A stretch of DNA of 64,000 nucleotides from Gracilariopsis chorda (Eukaryota; Rhodophyta; Florideophyceae; Gracilariales; Gracilariaceae): NCBI GenBank assembly GCA_003194525.1, contig NBIV01000202.1, positions 1 through 64,000 of the forward strand, given 5' to 3'. Position numbers and translations under genes: made by a program. Shown here in pieces: positions 44,040 to 55,639 of the stretch. The notes beneath the pieces are model-generated. The model was not told the origin of the DNA, made no database searches, and saw nothing but the letters and a program-made list of their open reading frames with translations. Positions within the stretch are counted from its first letter, which is position 1. The number at the start of each line of letters is the position of its first letter.

Positions 44040-46150
44040 TATCCTGCTCCGTGTATTTCTGACAGAGCATTGAATTAAATGTAGACTTTACTCCCAATGC
44101 AAGTGTTTTAGCTCGAGAACAGGCTCTCATTAAATCCAGTATCATGTTGCGTTACACGCCTACGCATCCCCGCTCTTACCTTCAAGACAAGTCTTCACTC
44201 TTACATGTCGAAGGTTTGCAAAAGGACAGTGGCACCAGAAAAACTGGAAATCGTGGCGGGACTGATGGCAGTTTTTTGGATCAACGACCAAATCAGTGGG
44301 TAGTTCTGTGTACCGTTTCTTCGGTTTCTGCCAAACCGCTTAGGATTATCAACTTGGGATTTCGCTACGGTGCGTATACGCTTTTCTTTTTGAGCGTTTC
44401 ATGCATGGCTCCGAGGCTATACTAAAAGGACAACGTCTCAAGTGTCGTGACGGTACAATAGTACCAAACAAAGTTTTGCTGTTTCTCGTGTTAAGATGGA
44501 TGAGGCTCGCTCGTCTGTACACTATCACCTCCGTTTCATAAGCCGCAATGGGTAAATCGTTCTGCCCGAGTGAAACTGTAATCCTTCCCTTTAGAAGCGT
44601 TTTCAAAACTGGTAAAGGAGGATGTTATGAAGCAGGATTGTCAAGTACTATTGATTGTCACGCAGACTTCGTCAAATGGGTATTAGCATCAGCAGTTGCG
44701 TTCGCTGGCAGGCCTTAGACCCGCTCTGATTCCTGGTATTCTGTGTTCATCTGTGGCAAGAATTCTGAAGTGATGTATTGCTGGTTTTCATGTATGGCCC
44801 CAAATGGTGAGCGTTCAAGTTTAAATCAGCAAATGATGATAAGCTCTCAGTCGCCAGAATGCACAAGCAGACACGCAAAGTACTTATAGTTCATTCCGTT
44901 GATGCAGGTGGTCGTTGAGCTGTCTCACAACATGTTACCCGTAGTACTTTGGGCTTGGATTTCGTCTTTGTCCTATATGATGGGTTTTCTTTGTAGTGTG
45001 AAATGAACAGGGAGATGTTATTCTTTCTAGCAATCGTGGGGCAGCGAACGGCGGTTGTTATGATATGATCATACTTTGATTGATGGGAATGGACTTGTTT
45101 GCGCTTTCCCACTTTCATCTGTCCTCAGAGAGGTTTAATAAGTTTTTGGGGCTATGCATGAGGACTTTCGGTTCAGTTTTGGGGTTATGTGGTGCCGAGC
45201 TCGTAGTGATGGCATGCTGTAGGACAGAGACATACATATCATATAGACACCACAGTGCAAGACGCGTCCGTCCAAACCAGCGCCAAGAGCAAAGAGTAAC
45301 TGAACCTCTGGAGCCAGTATCGAAGTACACTAGCTAGCACGCATTTTTTTCGTATCAATGTTGATGAGTGCAGCGAAGATGTACTGACGATGCAAAGCTT
45401 TCATATCTGGTGGTACTGTAGGAATTCTTATCAAAGGACGCCTCGCTCTTTAAGCACTTAAACATCGTAGCCATCCTATTTTTCCACTATAGTTGCTACG
45501 TGCAGCCCTAGTAGTAGACATTTTCTAGCACATCGAAGGTGGTCTCGAAGCCAAGAAAAAGAGTTTAAATACTGTAATCAAATGAGATGAGGGATCGTCA
45601 CGTGAGAGTTTTTGGCAAGCCCTACCATGGGCGAGCTCGAGCACATGCTTTCAACCCTGAAGTCGTGTAGAGCTTTCAAGGGAAAGCGAGGTGGATGAAT
45701 CACAGACGTATTGTTCGGGGACCAAATCGGGCGCTCAGCGCAGATAATAGAACCAGTATCCGCGAGTGAAACACGGTTTTATAACAGTATGACGACGGAT
45801 GTTGAGGTCAAGGCGGCAAGCATAACATGGTAGTGCGTCACACGCTGGTGTGTTCGGTGGTGTTGTAGTTTGAAAAGAGCTTTAACTATACATGATCTGG
45901 GCGTGTCGCTATTCGGTCGCTACAGCGTCCTGTGATGTAAAACGAGGCGTGACGGTCTTATAGATACCGCAAGAGCGAGACAGACGCAAACACAGAGCAA
46001 AGAGTTTTGGTAAGTGTTCTCCCGATGTTTGGCAGACTCTATGCTCCTTTTTTGTTGTTCCGTATATGAGAAATATGGACGGACGAGTGGGGACTACGGG
46101 GCACGACAAGGGGCAAATTTGGACCCAAGCCTGCGGCTAGGAACCAATCT
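44040..46150. other. Gene-poor stretch
   Basis: No gene was recognised. The ATG-started frame 44144-44425 has no motif. Confidence 0.4.
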
Positions 46151-46152
46151 TA

Positions 46153-47719
46153 CAGTGCACGCCATAAAGATAGGACACCCCATATTTTGTGGCGTCTTGG
46201 GTTCAAAATAGGGCCATGTATAAAACAAAAGCGGTGAAAAGGACTCTTTTCAGAAGACCAATCAGGCCCAACAGGCCGTTTTATAAAAAACTAAAAACGT
46301 CTGGATGTTATTCCGATTCGGCTTTTACAGAGGGTGTCATATCTATAAGACATTTCCACTTTACGCCACCTTACAGAGCCCATACTATGCTTCTAATAGT
46401 CTGTCTTGGCCCCCCGCTTCTCTAGGACCTGTACGCAACGCTTTGGCATGCTGCAAAGAAGCTTGTAGATGTAGGATGAGTCAATTTCGTCCCATGATTC
46501 TAACACACAACACTTGAGCTCTGACAGGTTAGAAAACTGACGAGCATTTGCATAAACCTTCCTTGCAAGTATGCCCCACATGTTTTCTATCGGATTAAGG
46601 TCCGGACTCTTGGCAGGCCACTCCATAACGGTGATGTTTTGGTCTTTAAACTACTTTTTGGTGAGCTTTGCGCGATGGATAGAAGCATTATCTTGCTGAA
46701 ACGTCCAACAACAATCAAAGGTCTTCTCTGCAAAGGGCAGCGAATAATCATCCAGTGTCTTGCAGTACTTTTTGGAATCCTGGTTACCACTTGTGATTGC
46801 TAAAACAGATTTACCACGTTCTGCAAAAGCACTCCATACCATCAAAGAAGAACCCCCTGCCTGCCTGCAAGAAAATATCCTTTCTTACTTCCTTATGTCA
46901 TGCCAGTAGTACGCGAGACGGTCTGGGCCATCTAAATTTAACTTCTTTTCATCAGAGAATACAACCTTGGCCCATTCCTGTGGCCGCCACTGGAAATGAG
47001 CTGAAGCCCATTCCATCCTCTTGGTACGGTGCAAAGGGGTGATGTTGGGGCATGGCAGCATTTTCTTGTAATCGAGAACGGGTGCTTTCTGCAACATGCG
47101 CTGGGTAGTACGAAGGGACACCGAGAGTTCCAGAGTCTTTCGAAGAGCACGGGTGCTCATATTGCCCTTGGCAGCCTCGTGAATGAGGCGTCGTTTCGCA
47201 AACACGGCGAGTTTCGATGGCCTACCGGAACTTTGTTTCACTCCATAGGTCTCTTTGAGGCGGATAAAGTTGCTTACAACGCTGCGCGACCTTCCCAGCG
47301 CCTTAGCCAAGGATGAGACGCTTTCTTTGACACTGTGCAGAGCCGCGATCATTTATTGTTCTTTCTTAGACAAACGGAGTCGTTTCATGCCCATGATTGT
47401 GGTGGTTTTTGGGCTTGCGGGGGAACCTTCGGCTTGCTACAGAGCCATTGTTACCATATAAGGGCTTTGGCGCGTCATTGCAGTGCGTATCTGTTTGCTT
47501 TTGCCGCGTAAAGCGGAAATGTCTTATAGATATGACACGCACTGTAATAGCTGAATCGGAATAACATCCAGACGTTTTTAGTTTTTTATAAAACGGCCTG
47601 TTGGGCCTGATTGGTCTTCTGAAAAGAGTCCTTTTCACCGCTTTTGTTTTATACATGGCCCTATTTTGAACCCAAGACGCCACAAAATATGGGGTGTCCT
47701 ATCTTTATGGCGTGCACTG
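46153..47719 (-). mobile_element. Tc1/mariner transposon 2, IR/DR type
   Basis: A 1567-bp element between TA dinucleotides (46151-46152 and 47720-47721). The arms are about 216-bp inverted repeats. Each arm has an outer site CAGTGCACGCCATAAAGATA and an inner site like CAGTGCGTGTCATATCTATA, the two-site IR/DR layout. The two elements of this class in the window are nearly the same length but their end sequences and transposases differ, so they are separate families. Confidence 0.88.
46393..47394 (-). pseudogene. Tc1-type transposase with three in-frame stops
   Basis: One frame of about 333 codons from the ATG at 47394. DDE residues are present in VVFSDEKKLNLDG, QQDNASIH and SPDLNPIENMWG. The N-terminal helix-turn-helix has LAKALGRSRSVVSNFI. 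In-frame stops at 47353-47355, 46885-46887 and 46651-46653 make it inactive. It is more decayed than the copy at 8624. Confidence 0.9.
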
Positions 47720-47724
47720 TACTT

Positions 47725-49480
47725 GCACAAGTTGAATCAACGATATCACGTGCTTATCGCAGTGTTACCCAACCAGCAGCCAATCAACCGCAAGGCAGAA
47801 AATTCTCGAGAACTGAATGAAAAAATGATATCGAGAAGCTGTGGAGGGGCTGAGATAAGTATGGACCATCGAGTTAATAACTCCTCAACCGTCTGTGCGG
47901 TAAAGGGTTGCTGGAGGACCCAAACTGCATTCCATCACGCGGATTTGGACAACCCTAGCTAGCTAGGCCGATAGATACAATGCGTCCCGTTCAACCCTAT
48001 TCGGCCACCGTTGCACAGGGGTGCAGTCTGGCAGCGGAAGTTGACAGTATCCCTATAACCCTTACCCTTGGGTAGTCTACACTAGTGTTTTCAGTAAGGG
48101 GCGAGCAGGGGCCAAAGCGTACACGCTCGCAACCTGTAAGGACATAATCTGAACTGTCACGTGGAGCTGGACAGCGCAAGTCGGGCGCATGGAGCGCGAA
48201 GCCTTGCATGATATATCTCGTCAAACTTGAAGTGCGTCTCGGAGCTGAAGCAGTCTCAAGTGCTTTGGGGGAGCCAATGGGCGATTATAACGCCCAATAA
48301 CTGATATCACTCGCGTATGCACAGGGGGCGCGCTCCAAAACACGATACTCGCCAGGCCCCATGTACACGGCAGCACTTGACGAGAGCACTCCCCGCCCTG
48401 GGGATAAGCGCCTGCTGAGCTTCGAAAGCGCATCCGGCGCCGTTCGGGCAGCTTCAGTTACACTGTTATCTCTTGCGAACGACGCACGTTTTGGAGCACG
48501 ATGCGACGGCCCAAAGTTGTATCAGTCGCCAACAAGGAATCATGAACATGCAGCGAAAAATCTTCCGAAAACTGGCGCAGTATCACACTTGCGCGAAGCA
48601 CGACGACTGTCTCGCGCTTACAGACCGCGCGTTATCACTTGCCGTTCACCGAAAAGGCGGCGACGTTTCATTCGATTCCCGAGCCACCCGAAGCGCCCGT
48701 GCCAAGGAAGACAAAATTACCTTTGGTACCAACACGTGCACGAAGCACCAGGTAAGCCATGCATTCGCTCCCCCTCCGACGAGCGGGCGCCGCCCAGCAC
48801 ACAAAAGCATCCGTTGCAGCTGCCCCCGTGACAGATAGATGAGTTGGAGAGGCGCGTTCGATGAAAGCAGTGTGCAAATTGGCCGCCTGTGACACTGCAC
48901 TGCTGGCCAATTTGCCTCGAATCTCCGGCTACTGGGAGCTCGGCACCCGGGCGCAAAACACTTCCGGCTACTGGGGGCCCAAGCACCTCGCCGGCGATCA
49001 GAGTAAAAACCACTGCCCAACCGGTCCTCTCTCACCGAGGGGAGGAGGCAACCGCTTGGGAGGGACTTTGTGCCCGCTTCTTTGTCTGACCGACGCGAGC
49101 GCGACTCGGTATCCGCGAACCTTACCCCTTTCCTGCGCTTACTGACGCTCCCTCCGCACTGCGTCTTCCTCAAGCAGAGCCGTTCTCCTCGGCGTGAATG
49201 AGCTCGTCCATTGGCGAAGAGCCTTTGCACCTTTCATGCGTGGCATATCACCTCCTACACCACCCACAAACCTACCTCTCCCCAGCGTAACATACCCACA
49301 GTCACGTATGACACCTTCGCATCTTGTGCATATTCGATATTACCTTTGGTACACTACCCTCCCTCCAAATATCTCTCTTGCCCGCAGCATTCCCAGATCC
49401 GTCCAACGGAAACCTCCGAAACTATTTCCATTCATGCAGATTCTCCCTTTTGCAGCCCTGCCTACCCCGCCCTCCACACG
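47725..49480. other. Gene-poor stretch before the GCC2/GCC3 gene
   Basis: No gene was recognised. 48360-49230 is GC-rich with long frames on both strands (48473-48838 plus, 48646-49230 minus) that lack motifs and are best read as composition effects. Confidence 0.4.
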
Positions 49481-49484
49481 CGTT

Positions 49485-49490
49485 TATAAA
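49485..49490 (+). promoter_or_regulatory. TATA box of the GCC2/GCC3-repeat gene
   Basis: TATAAA, 116-121 nt upstream of the ATG at 49606. Confidence 0.6.
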
Positions 49491-49605
49491 CCCCAGCGAC
49501 CAGCACACCGAACACCCTTCGTGTTTCTGGCATCAACATACCAACGGTACTGTACCTTCGTTATCTCTCCCACCGTGCTGCATTGCACCAGACCCCGTCC
49601 TCACA

Positions 49606-51477
49606 ATGCGCTCCCTCACCATTCCCACCTTTCTTCTTCTCACCGTCTTGACAACCCTATCACGTGCCCAAACAACCTGTCAGCCAGGAACAGCCGGACG
49701 TCGTTGTCTACCCTGTCCACCCGGTCGTTACGCCGATGAACCCGCCCTATTCTTCTGCAAGTCCTGTCCATCAGGAACCTTCAGTACCGTAGTAGGCGCC
49801 AAATCACCCTCCGTCTGTCGTCCCTGCCCCGCCGGATCGCGCTCATTCTTCGCAAGTGACCAGTGTTTCAAATGTCCCCAGGGCACCTACTCCCCGCGAA
49901 TGGGCGCTCGTTTCTGTCAGGGATGCCCGTCCGGAACCTTCAGTGAAGCTGTTGGTGCCACTAATGTATCCGTATGTGACCCCTGTCCGAAAGGAACCTT
50001 CAGTTCGGGACGAGCCAGTTCTTGTACCACTTGCAATGCCGGTACCTTTGCCGATTTTGCCAGCTCTGGGTTTTGCAAAAGCTGCCCTGCAGGCACGTTC
50101 TCTATGAAGATTCGAGCCGTTTCGTCGGACGTTTGTCGGCTGTGCCCGAAGGGAACGTTCAGTTTCCAGGGTCAATCCGTGTGCGGTCGTTGTAACCCGG
50201 GAAGCTTTGCCGATCAACCAGGCTCCAGATTCTGCAAGCAATGCCCATCCGGAACATTTAGTCTCATCATTGGTGGCACGAATTCCGGCGTGTGTAAACC
50301 CTGTCCGAGAGGAACTTTCAGTTTCCGGGGATCTACGAAATGCAATCGTTGTGATGCTGGACGCTATTCGGATGTTCCCGGTTCCGCCTTTTGCAAACAG
50401 TGTCCCGCAGGTACCTTTGGACTTGCCATTGGCGCAATCTCATCGTTTGCTTGCAAACAGTGTCCAAAGGGCACTTCAAGTTTCCGCGGTTCCACCAAGT
50501 GCACTCGTTGTCAGCCGGGAACGTATGCCGATCAGCCGGGATCTCCCATATGTCGTCCGTGTCCCGTCGGTACGAAGGGCAGCATCTCTGGGGCACAGTC
50601 TCCAGGTGCATGTACTCCGTGCCCGTTAGGCACGTTCAGCAGTCAGGCCGCCGTGAAATGCATACGTTGCGCAAGGGGATCATACGGATCTCGCCGTGGC
50701 GCTTCGTCGTGTACCGCTTGCCCTAGCGGTACCTTCAGTATCGCCTTGGGTGCAAAGTCTCCCGATACTTGCAAGCCGTGTCCGAAGGGTAGCTCCAGCT
50801 TTGTTCCATTCGGAGGCAATGGTGTTACTAGATGCAATCGATGCCGCCCAGGAACTTTTGCCGATCAGATTGGAAGTCGCTCCTGTAAGAATTGCCCAGC
50901 TGGCAAGTTCAGTACTACGGTTGGAGCTGTTTCAACGTTTGCTTGCAAGTCGTGCCCTAAGGGAAGTTTCAGTTTCCCAGGCGCTACCAAGTGCACTTTG
51001 TGCAATGCTAATACGTTTGGAGATCAGTTGAGCTCGAATCAATGCAAGAGATGCCCCGCCGGAACATTCAGCCTTACAATCGGAGCAAAATCAGTTGGAG
51101 CTTGCAAGCCGTGTCCGAAGGGAACTACGAGGCTGGAGTTTGCTTCGAGATGTACGCGATGCAACGCTGGATCATACAGCGATCAGCAGGGATCACGCTT
51201 CTGCAAGCGTTGTCCACCGGGAACGTTCAGTATTGTCATTGGCGCAACCTCTGTCAACGCATGCAAACCCTGTCCGAGGGGAACGTTCAGTAGAGGTGGT
51301 TCGACGAAATGTATAAGATGTCGCCAGGGTCAGTTTGCTAGTCAACCGGGCTCTACTGCTTGCACGGGTTGTCGCGCTGGTACGTTCAGTACTGCGATTG
51401 CGGCTGTTTCTTCGGCGGTTTGCAAACCTTGTCCTCCGGGTACTAGTAACAGAGGTGGTAGCGCTCGATGCTTCTAG
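49606..51477 (+). CDS. Secreted GCC2/GCC3 (ephrin-receptor-like) repeat protein, 623 aa
   Basis: The ATG at 49606 opens a signal peptide (MRSLTIPTFLLLTVLTTLSRA, cleavage near residue 21); the frame runs on upstream without an ATG that would fit. The rest is about a dozen Cys-rich modules of 45-50 residues with CPxGTFS, C(N/Q)xGxxxDxxGSxFCKxCPxGTF and KPCPKGTxS patterns, the GCC2/GCC3 fold found in ephrin-receptor-like and tyrosine-kinase-like extracellular regions. There is no membrane segment or kinase, so the product is probably released to the wall or apoplast as a disulfide-rich structural or binding protein. A SINE lies 57 bp past the stop. Confidence 0.88.
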   Translation: MRSLTIPTFLLLTVLTTLSRAQTTCQPGTAGRRCLPCPPGRYADEPALFFCKSCPSGTFSTVVGAKSPSVCRPCPAGSRSFFASDQCFKCPQGTYSPRMGARFCQGCPSGTFSEAVGATNVSVCDPCPKGTFSSGRASSCTTCNAGTFADFASSGFCKSCPAGTFSMKIRAVSSDVCRLCPKGTFSFQGQSVCGRCNPGSFADQPGSRFCKQCPSGTFSLIIGGTNSGVCKPCPRGTFSFRGSTKCNRCDAGRYSDVPGSAFCKQCPAGTFGLAIGAISSFACKQCPKGTSSFRGSTKCTRCQPGTYADQPGSPICRPCPVGTKGSISGAQSPGACTPCPLGTFSSQAAVKCIRCARGSYGSRRGASSCTACPSGTFSIALGAKSPDTCKPCPKGSSSFVPFGGNGVTRCNRCRPGTFADQIGSRSCKNCPAGKFSTTVGAVSTFACKSCPKGSFSFPGATKCTLCNANTFGDQLSSNQCKRCPAGTFSLTIGAKSVGACKPCPKGTTRLEFASRCTRCNAGSYSDQQGSRFCKRCPPGTFSIVIGATSVNACKPCPRGTFSRGGSTKCIRCRQGQFASQPGSTACTGCRAGTFSTAIAAVSSAVCKPCPPGTSNRGGSARCF

Positions 51478-51534
51478 GATGGCTGAGTAGTCGTAGGCAA
51501 TGTGGTGTTAAATTAGTACCAAAGGTGAGCTTTG

Positions 51535-51844
51535 TTGTTTGTTTGTTGGCGGGTGAATCCTAATTCGGACCTCGACATACCTGTACCAACACTGTAATAA
51601 GCTACCGTGTGGTCTCTGCCCCGAGAGAGAAGTCCTCGAGGCAGACCCAGTTGCGGATCCAGTTTGGTTCGGAATACCACGGTGAGTTGATTAATGCATT
51701 GTGCTCACTCAACATGTGCCAAGGCGGGGCCACTGGCGGCTCCCGCTTCATACCTCGCGCAGTAGTAATTCAGCACTGCAGCTCTAGAGATGAGTTACAA
51801 TCGGGCAAATTCGACCTATTTCCCCTGGGCGACATCGCACGTCA
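51535..51844 (-). repeat. SINE family 2, copy 2
   Basis: 310 bp read on the minus strand, alignable with copy 1. gtgagctttg flanks it at 51525-51534 and 51845-51854, a perfect 10-bp target duplication. It ends GAATTAGGATTCACCCGCC then a CAA/CAAA tail. Confidence 0.82.
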
Positions 51845-51855
51845 GTGAGCTTTGG

Positions 51856-53205
51856 ATAGAGACGCGCAAAAAGCGCCAACAAAAAGGACCAAAATGCAAC
51901 CTGCGTTCCTCTTGTTCTGTTCTGAAACACCGTGTGTAGCTAGATACTAGTTTGTAACTTTGCATGTTAAAGGGTTTATAAAGGGTAGACGGATATACGG
52001 ATAGCCCTTCAACCTTCTTTTCGTACCACCAGTTCCCGTAGTATGGATCGAGATCCGTAGCGAAAGTCCAACCGAGGCAAAAGCCTGGCGCAGGCACTCA
52101 AAACTACGAAAAGAGGAGCAATGACATTTTTGTCTCAGGTATTCAAACGGGCGAGTCTTCTCAGGAGTACATGATGTCTTGTTGTATAGCCTGACTCATG
52201 CTAAAGGCCCTTGATCTAACGCAACAGTGGGATCCGAAACGAAAACAGTGCTCTTGCGGTTCGGGGCCGTGCATCATGTTCAGTACAAGTCACGTCTCGG
52301 GTTTCGGGCTTGTCATTCCATTTTGAAGTTGCGTTTCATCTGGGCTTTTCGTGTCTTACAACAGCGGGACGAGTGCGGCTGCTGATAGAGTAGGGCAGAG
52401 CACAATGGGCACGTGCATCTGGCCTTCACGTGGTGTGCCTGACTCCGACCCCTCGTCACAGGGACGGAGCGAAATGAGAACGCAGACGGATCTCCAACGG
52501 AGGTTAAGGACAGATGTGAAAGGAAGAAGACTAAGAGAACAATGTATGCAAGAGGTGTGGCGCGATAAGTCAGTGGTCAATGATGGGAGTACCGTACATG
52601 CACATGACCTGGAACGTGCGACACAATAAGTGCACCCAAGTATCTTGTTGATAGTTGCAAAAATCTCTTCGTATGTGCTACAAAGGTCAATCATCGTACT
52701 CGGAAGGACCACAGGATGGGGCACATCTGCTCGGCCTGCTCCAGGGAAACTTCACGATTGAATCTTTCAAGTGCGGGGAAACCAAACGCGCTGTTAGTGC
52801 AAGCTCAGGACGGGCAGGTGTCCTAGCCGTAAAAGCTTAATCCCGAAACTTACGGCGAGCTACATTCTGAAGCCCCCTGTGTTGGAGACACCTGTGCTCA
52901 CACAGCGCATCATTATCACATTCTCCTATCCGTTTGCACAACGCCTCTATACTGGATTCACAGAATACATCCTCAACTTGTATCCGAGCTTTAGGGGTGA
53001 GGCGACTTCTTTTCTGTAGCAAAGCTTTACGTCACATGCAGCGCTCTCTTCCTCTCTCCACCGGCTGATAACTCCGGAGCGCTTCGTACACAATGGAAGT
53101 GCACTGCACGCAGAGCTCGATCAGAGAGAACGCTCTGATCAGTGGCCCTGTATGATGATATGCTAGATACTAGATGCATCACGCCGCCGCTGCAAGCGTT
53201 CTTCA
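51856..53205. other. Gene-poor stretch
   Basis: No gene was recognised. A minus-strand frame at 51816-52097 contains a protein-like run (LGWTFATDLDPYYGNWWYEK) without an ATG and could be a gene remnant. Confidence 0.35.
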
Positions 53206-53208
53206 TCC

Positions 53209-54012
53209 TTACTTCTCCCGTGTCACGCTTTGGACCTTGCCAGTATCATAAGTCGCAGCTCCCGTCCGTTCTCTCTCCACACGGTCTATAAACCTAGCCA
53301 CAGAGTCGAACGACCCTTCAGTAGCCCACGTTTGGTTATGGGTACGATCTTCGAATTTGACAAACTCTTGGAGCGAAGATTGCACAGCAAGGTCATGCAT
53401 TTGTTTCATCATAGCCTGTGGAACATAGCTTTCCATCAGGCCGCTGAGAAACAGCTGCGGCATGGCAGGGTTCTTACTTCTCTCCTTGCTCCTCCATCAG
53501 CTCCTGCTGAGATACCCGACCACTCCGAGAATAGAAAATTCGCGCTTCGTCATGTCGAGAAGGTTGGTGAAGGTGATGTGGAAGATGAGCGCGTTGATGT
53601 AATGCTGATATAAGTTAGAAAGGTAGATCGCAACGGCACCCCCGAGCGACTCTCTGCAAACCCAGAGGTTGTCGCATCGACAGACGTAAACGTCGTTACG
53701 GCAATTGAGGTAATCGAAAGCGCTTCCTGCATCAATACGCACACCGCTGTCGTTCGGCTTACCAGGTGAGGGTCCATATCCGCGATCATACAGAAAAAGA
53801 ATATTACTTCTGCACTTGTCGTAAAGGCCGATTACCTTTCTCAATCCAAAACTGGCGCTTTTATCGGTTCCTTGGAAGAAAACGACGGACGATACGAACC
53901 GCTTGCGGCCGATGCGAAGAAATCGGACTAGTGGCTGACACGAACGGTGAGCGACGCAAGATCGGTCGCACATCGGGCAATGCAACGTACGCGAGGGTGG
54001 ATCACATTTTGT
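53209..54012 (-). pseudogene. ABHD13/Bem46-type alpha/beta hydrolase, decayed
   Basis: One minus-strand frame resembles the Bem46/ABHD13 family of membrane-anchored serine hydrolases. VVFFQGTDKSA matches the family HGNAG-like oxyanion region, YDRGYGPSPGKPNDSGVRID the YRGYGxSxGxP motif, ESLGGAVAIYLSN the nucleophile elbow, MPQLFLSGLMESYVPQAMMK the late strand and FEDRTHNQTW the catalytic His region. Defects: no ATG and no N-terminal membrane part (a stop precedes 54012), an in-frame TGA at 53497-53499, the Gly before the nucleophile elbow changed to Arg (RESLGG), and the usual Asp of the SGLxDxxVP motif replaced by Glu. It is a host pseudogene. Confidence 0.75.
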
Positions 54013-54015
54013 TCA

Positions 54016-54544
54016 GAATATGGAGACGGGGAATGGCGGGAGTGACGGGAGTGAGGTTTTGTGAATGTCGGGGGCGGGTGCTTTTCGGTGTTGATGGCGC
54101 GGCGGCGGACATTGGCAGAGGGAGATGAGCGCTCGATCCGGTGGGGACGGCAATGGGGAATGTGTTCTTCACTTGCAAGGCTGTCTATAGCACTGAGCAT
54201 CGCAAGCGACTCATTCCATTGGACAAGTCCCGACACGTGTGTGGCGCAGCGAAGAATGGCTGAAATTCAGCCGCTGAATCGGCCATCTCAAAGAACACCA
54301 GATGTTCATCCAAAACTCCACCGTTCTATGATAGAAGGGCATTCCTGGCACAGTCCATACTTCAAGAATGGCTCTTGAACGCTTTTACGTTTGCAAAAGG
54401 CCCCAGCCTGGTACTGGTACTAGGTCTACAATGGAATCTACAATCCCCAACGTCTGTGTTCCAACTCTGGCTCAGCCTGTGATCTCACCAAGAGTTTAAT
54501 CGTGTCCGTCAGCAGGATCCATGCATAAATGTCATGCACACGGC
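54016..54544. other. Intergenic
   Basis: No gene was recognised. The frames on both strands at 53928-54378 have no motif. Confidence 0.35.
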
Positions 54545-55639
54545 CTAGAACACAAGCGATTCGTCTTCCCCGTCATCATCATCATCATCATCTAACTCCC
54601 AGCCATCAATGTCGTCGTCCCATTTGATGTCCAGCAATCTCCGGCAAATCCCTTCTCCCAATGCAATTTCCAAGCTACCAAGTCGAGTAAGCTCATCTGA
54701 AGAACTTTGTCCACTATTACTCTGTGCAGATCTTGTCTCGCTTTCCTCCTCGTCATCTTCGTCGCTCCCAAAGCGAATAAACTCCTCAGACAATTCCTGG
54801 AGGCTCCCGAGTTTGGCAGCTTCTTCAGGCTCTTTCTCATCCTCCGTTTGCGGCTCATGATGTGACTGTTCGCTTCCGAAATTACCAGCTAGGAAGTCAT
54901 CAAATGACAAAATCGGCACGCATGGCGGACCCTGCACCTTCTTCAATGTCTCAGCGTTCGTACTCCCGACTGCCGCTATATCGGACTTGGCAATCGAAAT
55001 GAGGGATTGAGGCGTCTTTCCAGAGTCGCGTAAAGCTGACTTGGATTCCTGCGGGGTTGCTGTATCGGACCTGATTTGTTTAGAATCATCACAGCTTGGT
55101 GCGCAAAGCGTGGTATCTTCCGTGGTGCGTATCTGTTGAAAACTTATGCCATCTTCAGGTTGTGTAAAGTCGAATACAGAAGGGATAACGCTACTGTCCC
55201 TAGAACCAGATCTTGAGCTTGCGTTCGACCGTGTTCTTGATGATGAAACAGCGCGTTCGAAAACGACAACCTCACTGTCGTTTGGTACATTTTCGCTTGG
55301 CACTGGAAGTCCGGGCAAATCTGAAACATCTTGTTCTTCTTTCTTATTGTCATCTTCGGCAGGTTTTTTCATCCATGATCGCATTCTCTTGGGTGTCAGC
55401 GATTTGAGAAGTTTCTTGAACGATATGGGCTTGGATGACGCTGGAGGGCTTCCGACTTTGTCATTATTAACATGGACCCGTTTCACTAATGGGGTCGATA
55501 CAAAAGCTGACTCGTGCACTTCACTTTCGGCGATTGATACCGGACTACCCACCGTTTCGTTCATCGCGTTCCCAAGTTTCAATCCAGTCACTTTTACTGG
55601 TCTTACTCTGTTCGGTTCGGATGGTGTAAGATTCTTCAT
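54545..55639 (-). CDS. Acidic Ser-rich protein of unknown function, 364+ aa
   Basis: The ATG at 55639 gives 364 residues. The frame is open upstream to about 55888 without an ATG, so an upstream exon may add up to about 80 residues. That extra part has a Cys/His cluster (CSLLSHQDCKTHQ and GGCPNC) and a basic stretch, which could be a small zinc site. The body is disordered with Ser/Arg patches, a short conserved-looking PCVPILSFDDFLAGNFGS segment and an Asp-rich C-terminus (DDDDDDDGEDE). No family was recognised; a nuclear or signalling scaffold is only a guess. Confidence 0.6.
   Translation of the reverse strand: MKNLTPSEPNRVRPVKVTGLKLGNAMNETVGSPVSIAESEVHESAFVSTPLVKRVHVNNDKVGSPPASSKPISFKKLLKSLTPKRMRSWMKKPAEDDNKKEEQDVSDLPGLPVPSENVPNDSEVVVFERAVSSSRTRSNASSRSGSRDSSVIPSVFDFTQPEDGISFQQIRTTEDTTLCAPSCDDSKQIRSDTATPQESKSALRDSGKTPQSLISIAKSDIAAVGSTNAETLKKVQGPPCVPILSFDDFLAGNFGSEQSHHEPQTEDEKEPEEAAKLGSLQELSEEFIRFGSDEDDEEESETRSAQSNSGQSSSDELTRLGSLEIALGEGICRRLLDIKWDDDIDGWELDDDDDDDGEDESLVF

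Noticed and set aside
48473-49230. Opposed long frames in the GC-rich stretch
   Set aside because: No motif on either strand and no convincing ATG for the longest; explained by composition.
50333-50629. Alternative-frame ORFs inside the GCC2/GCC3 gene
   Set aside because: Shadows of the repeat-coding frame; their Cys patterns are by-products.
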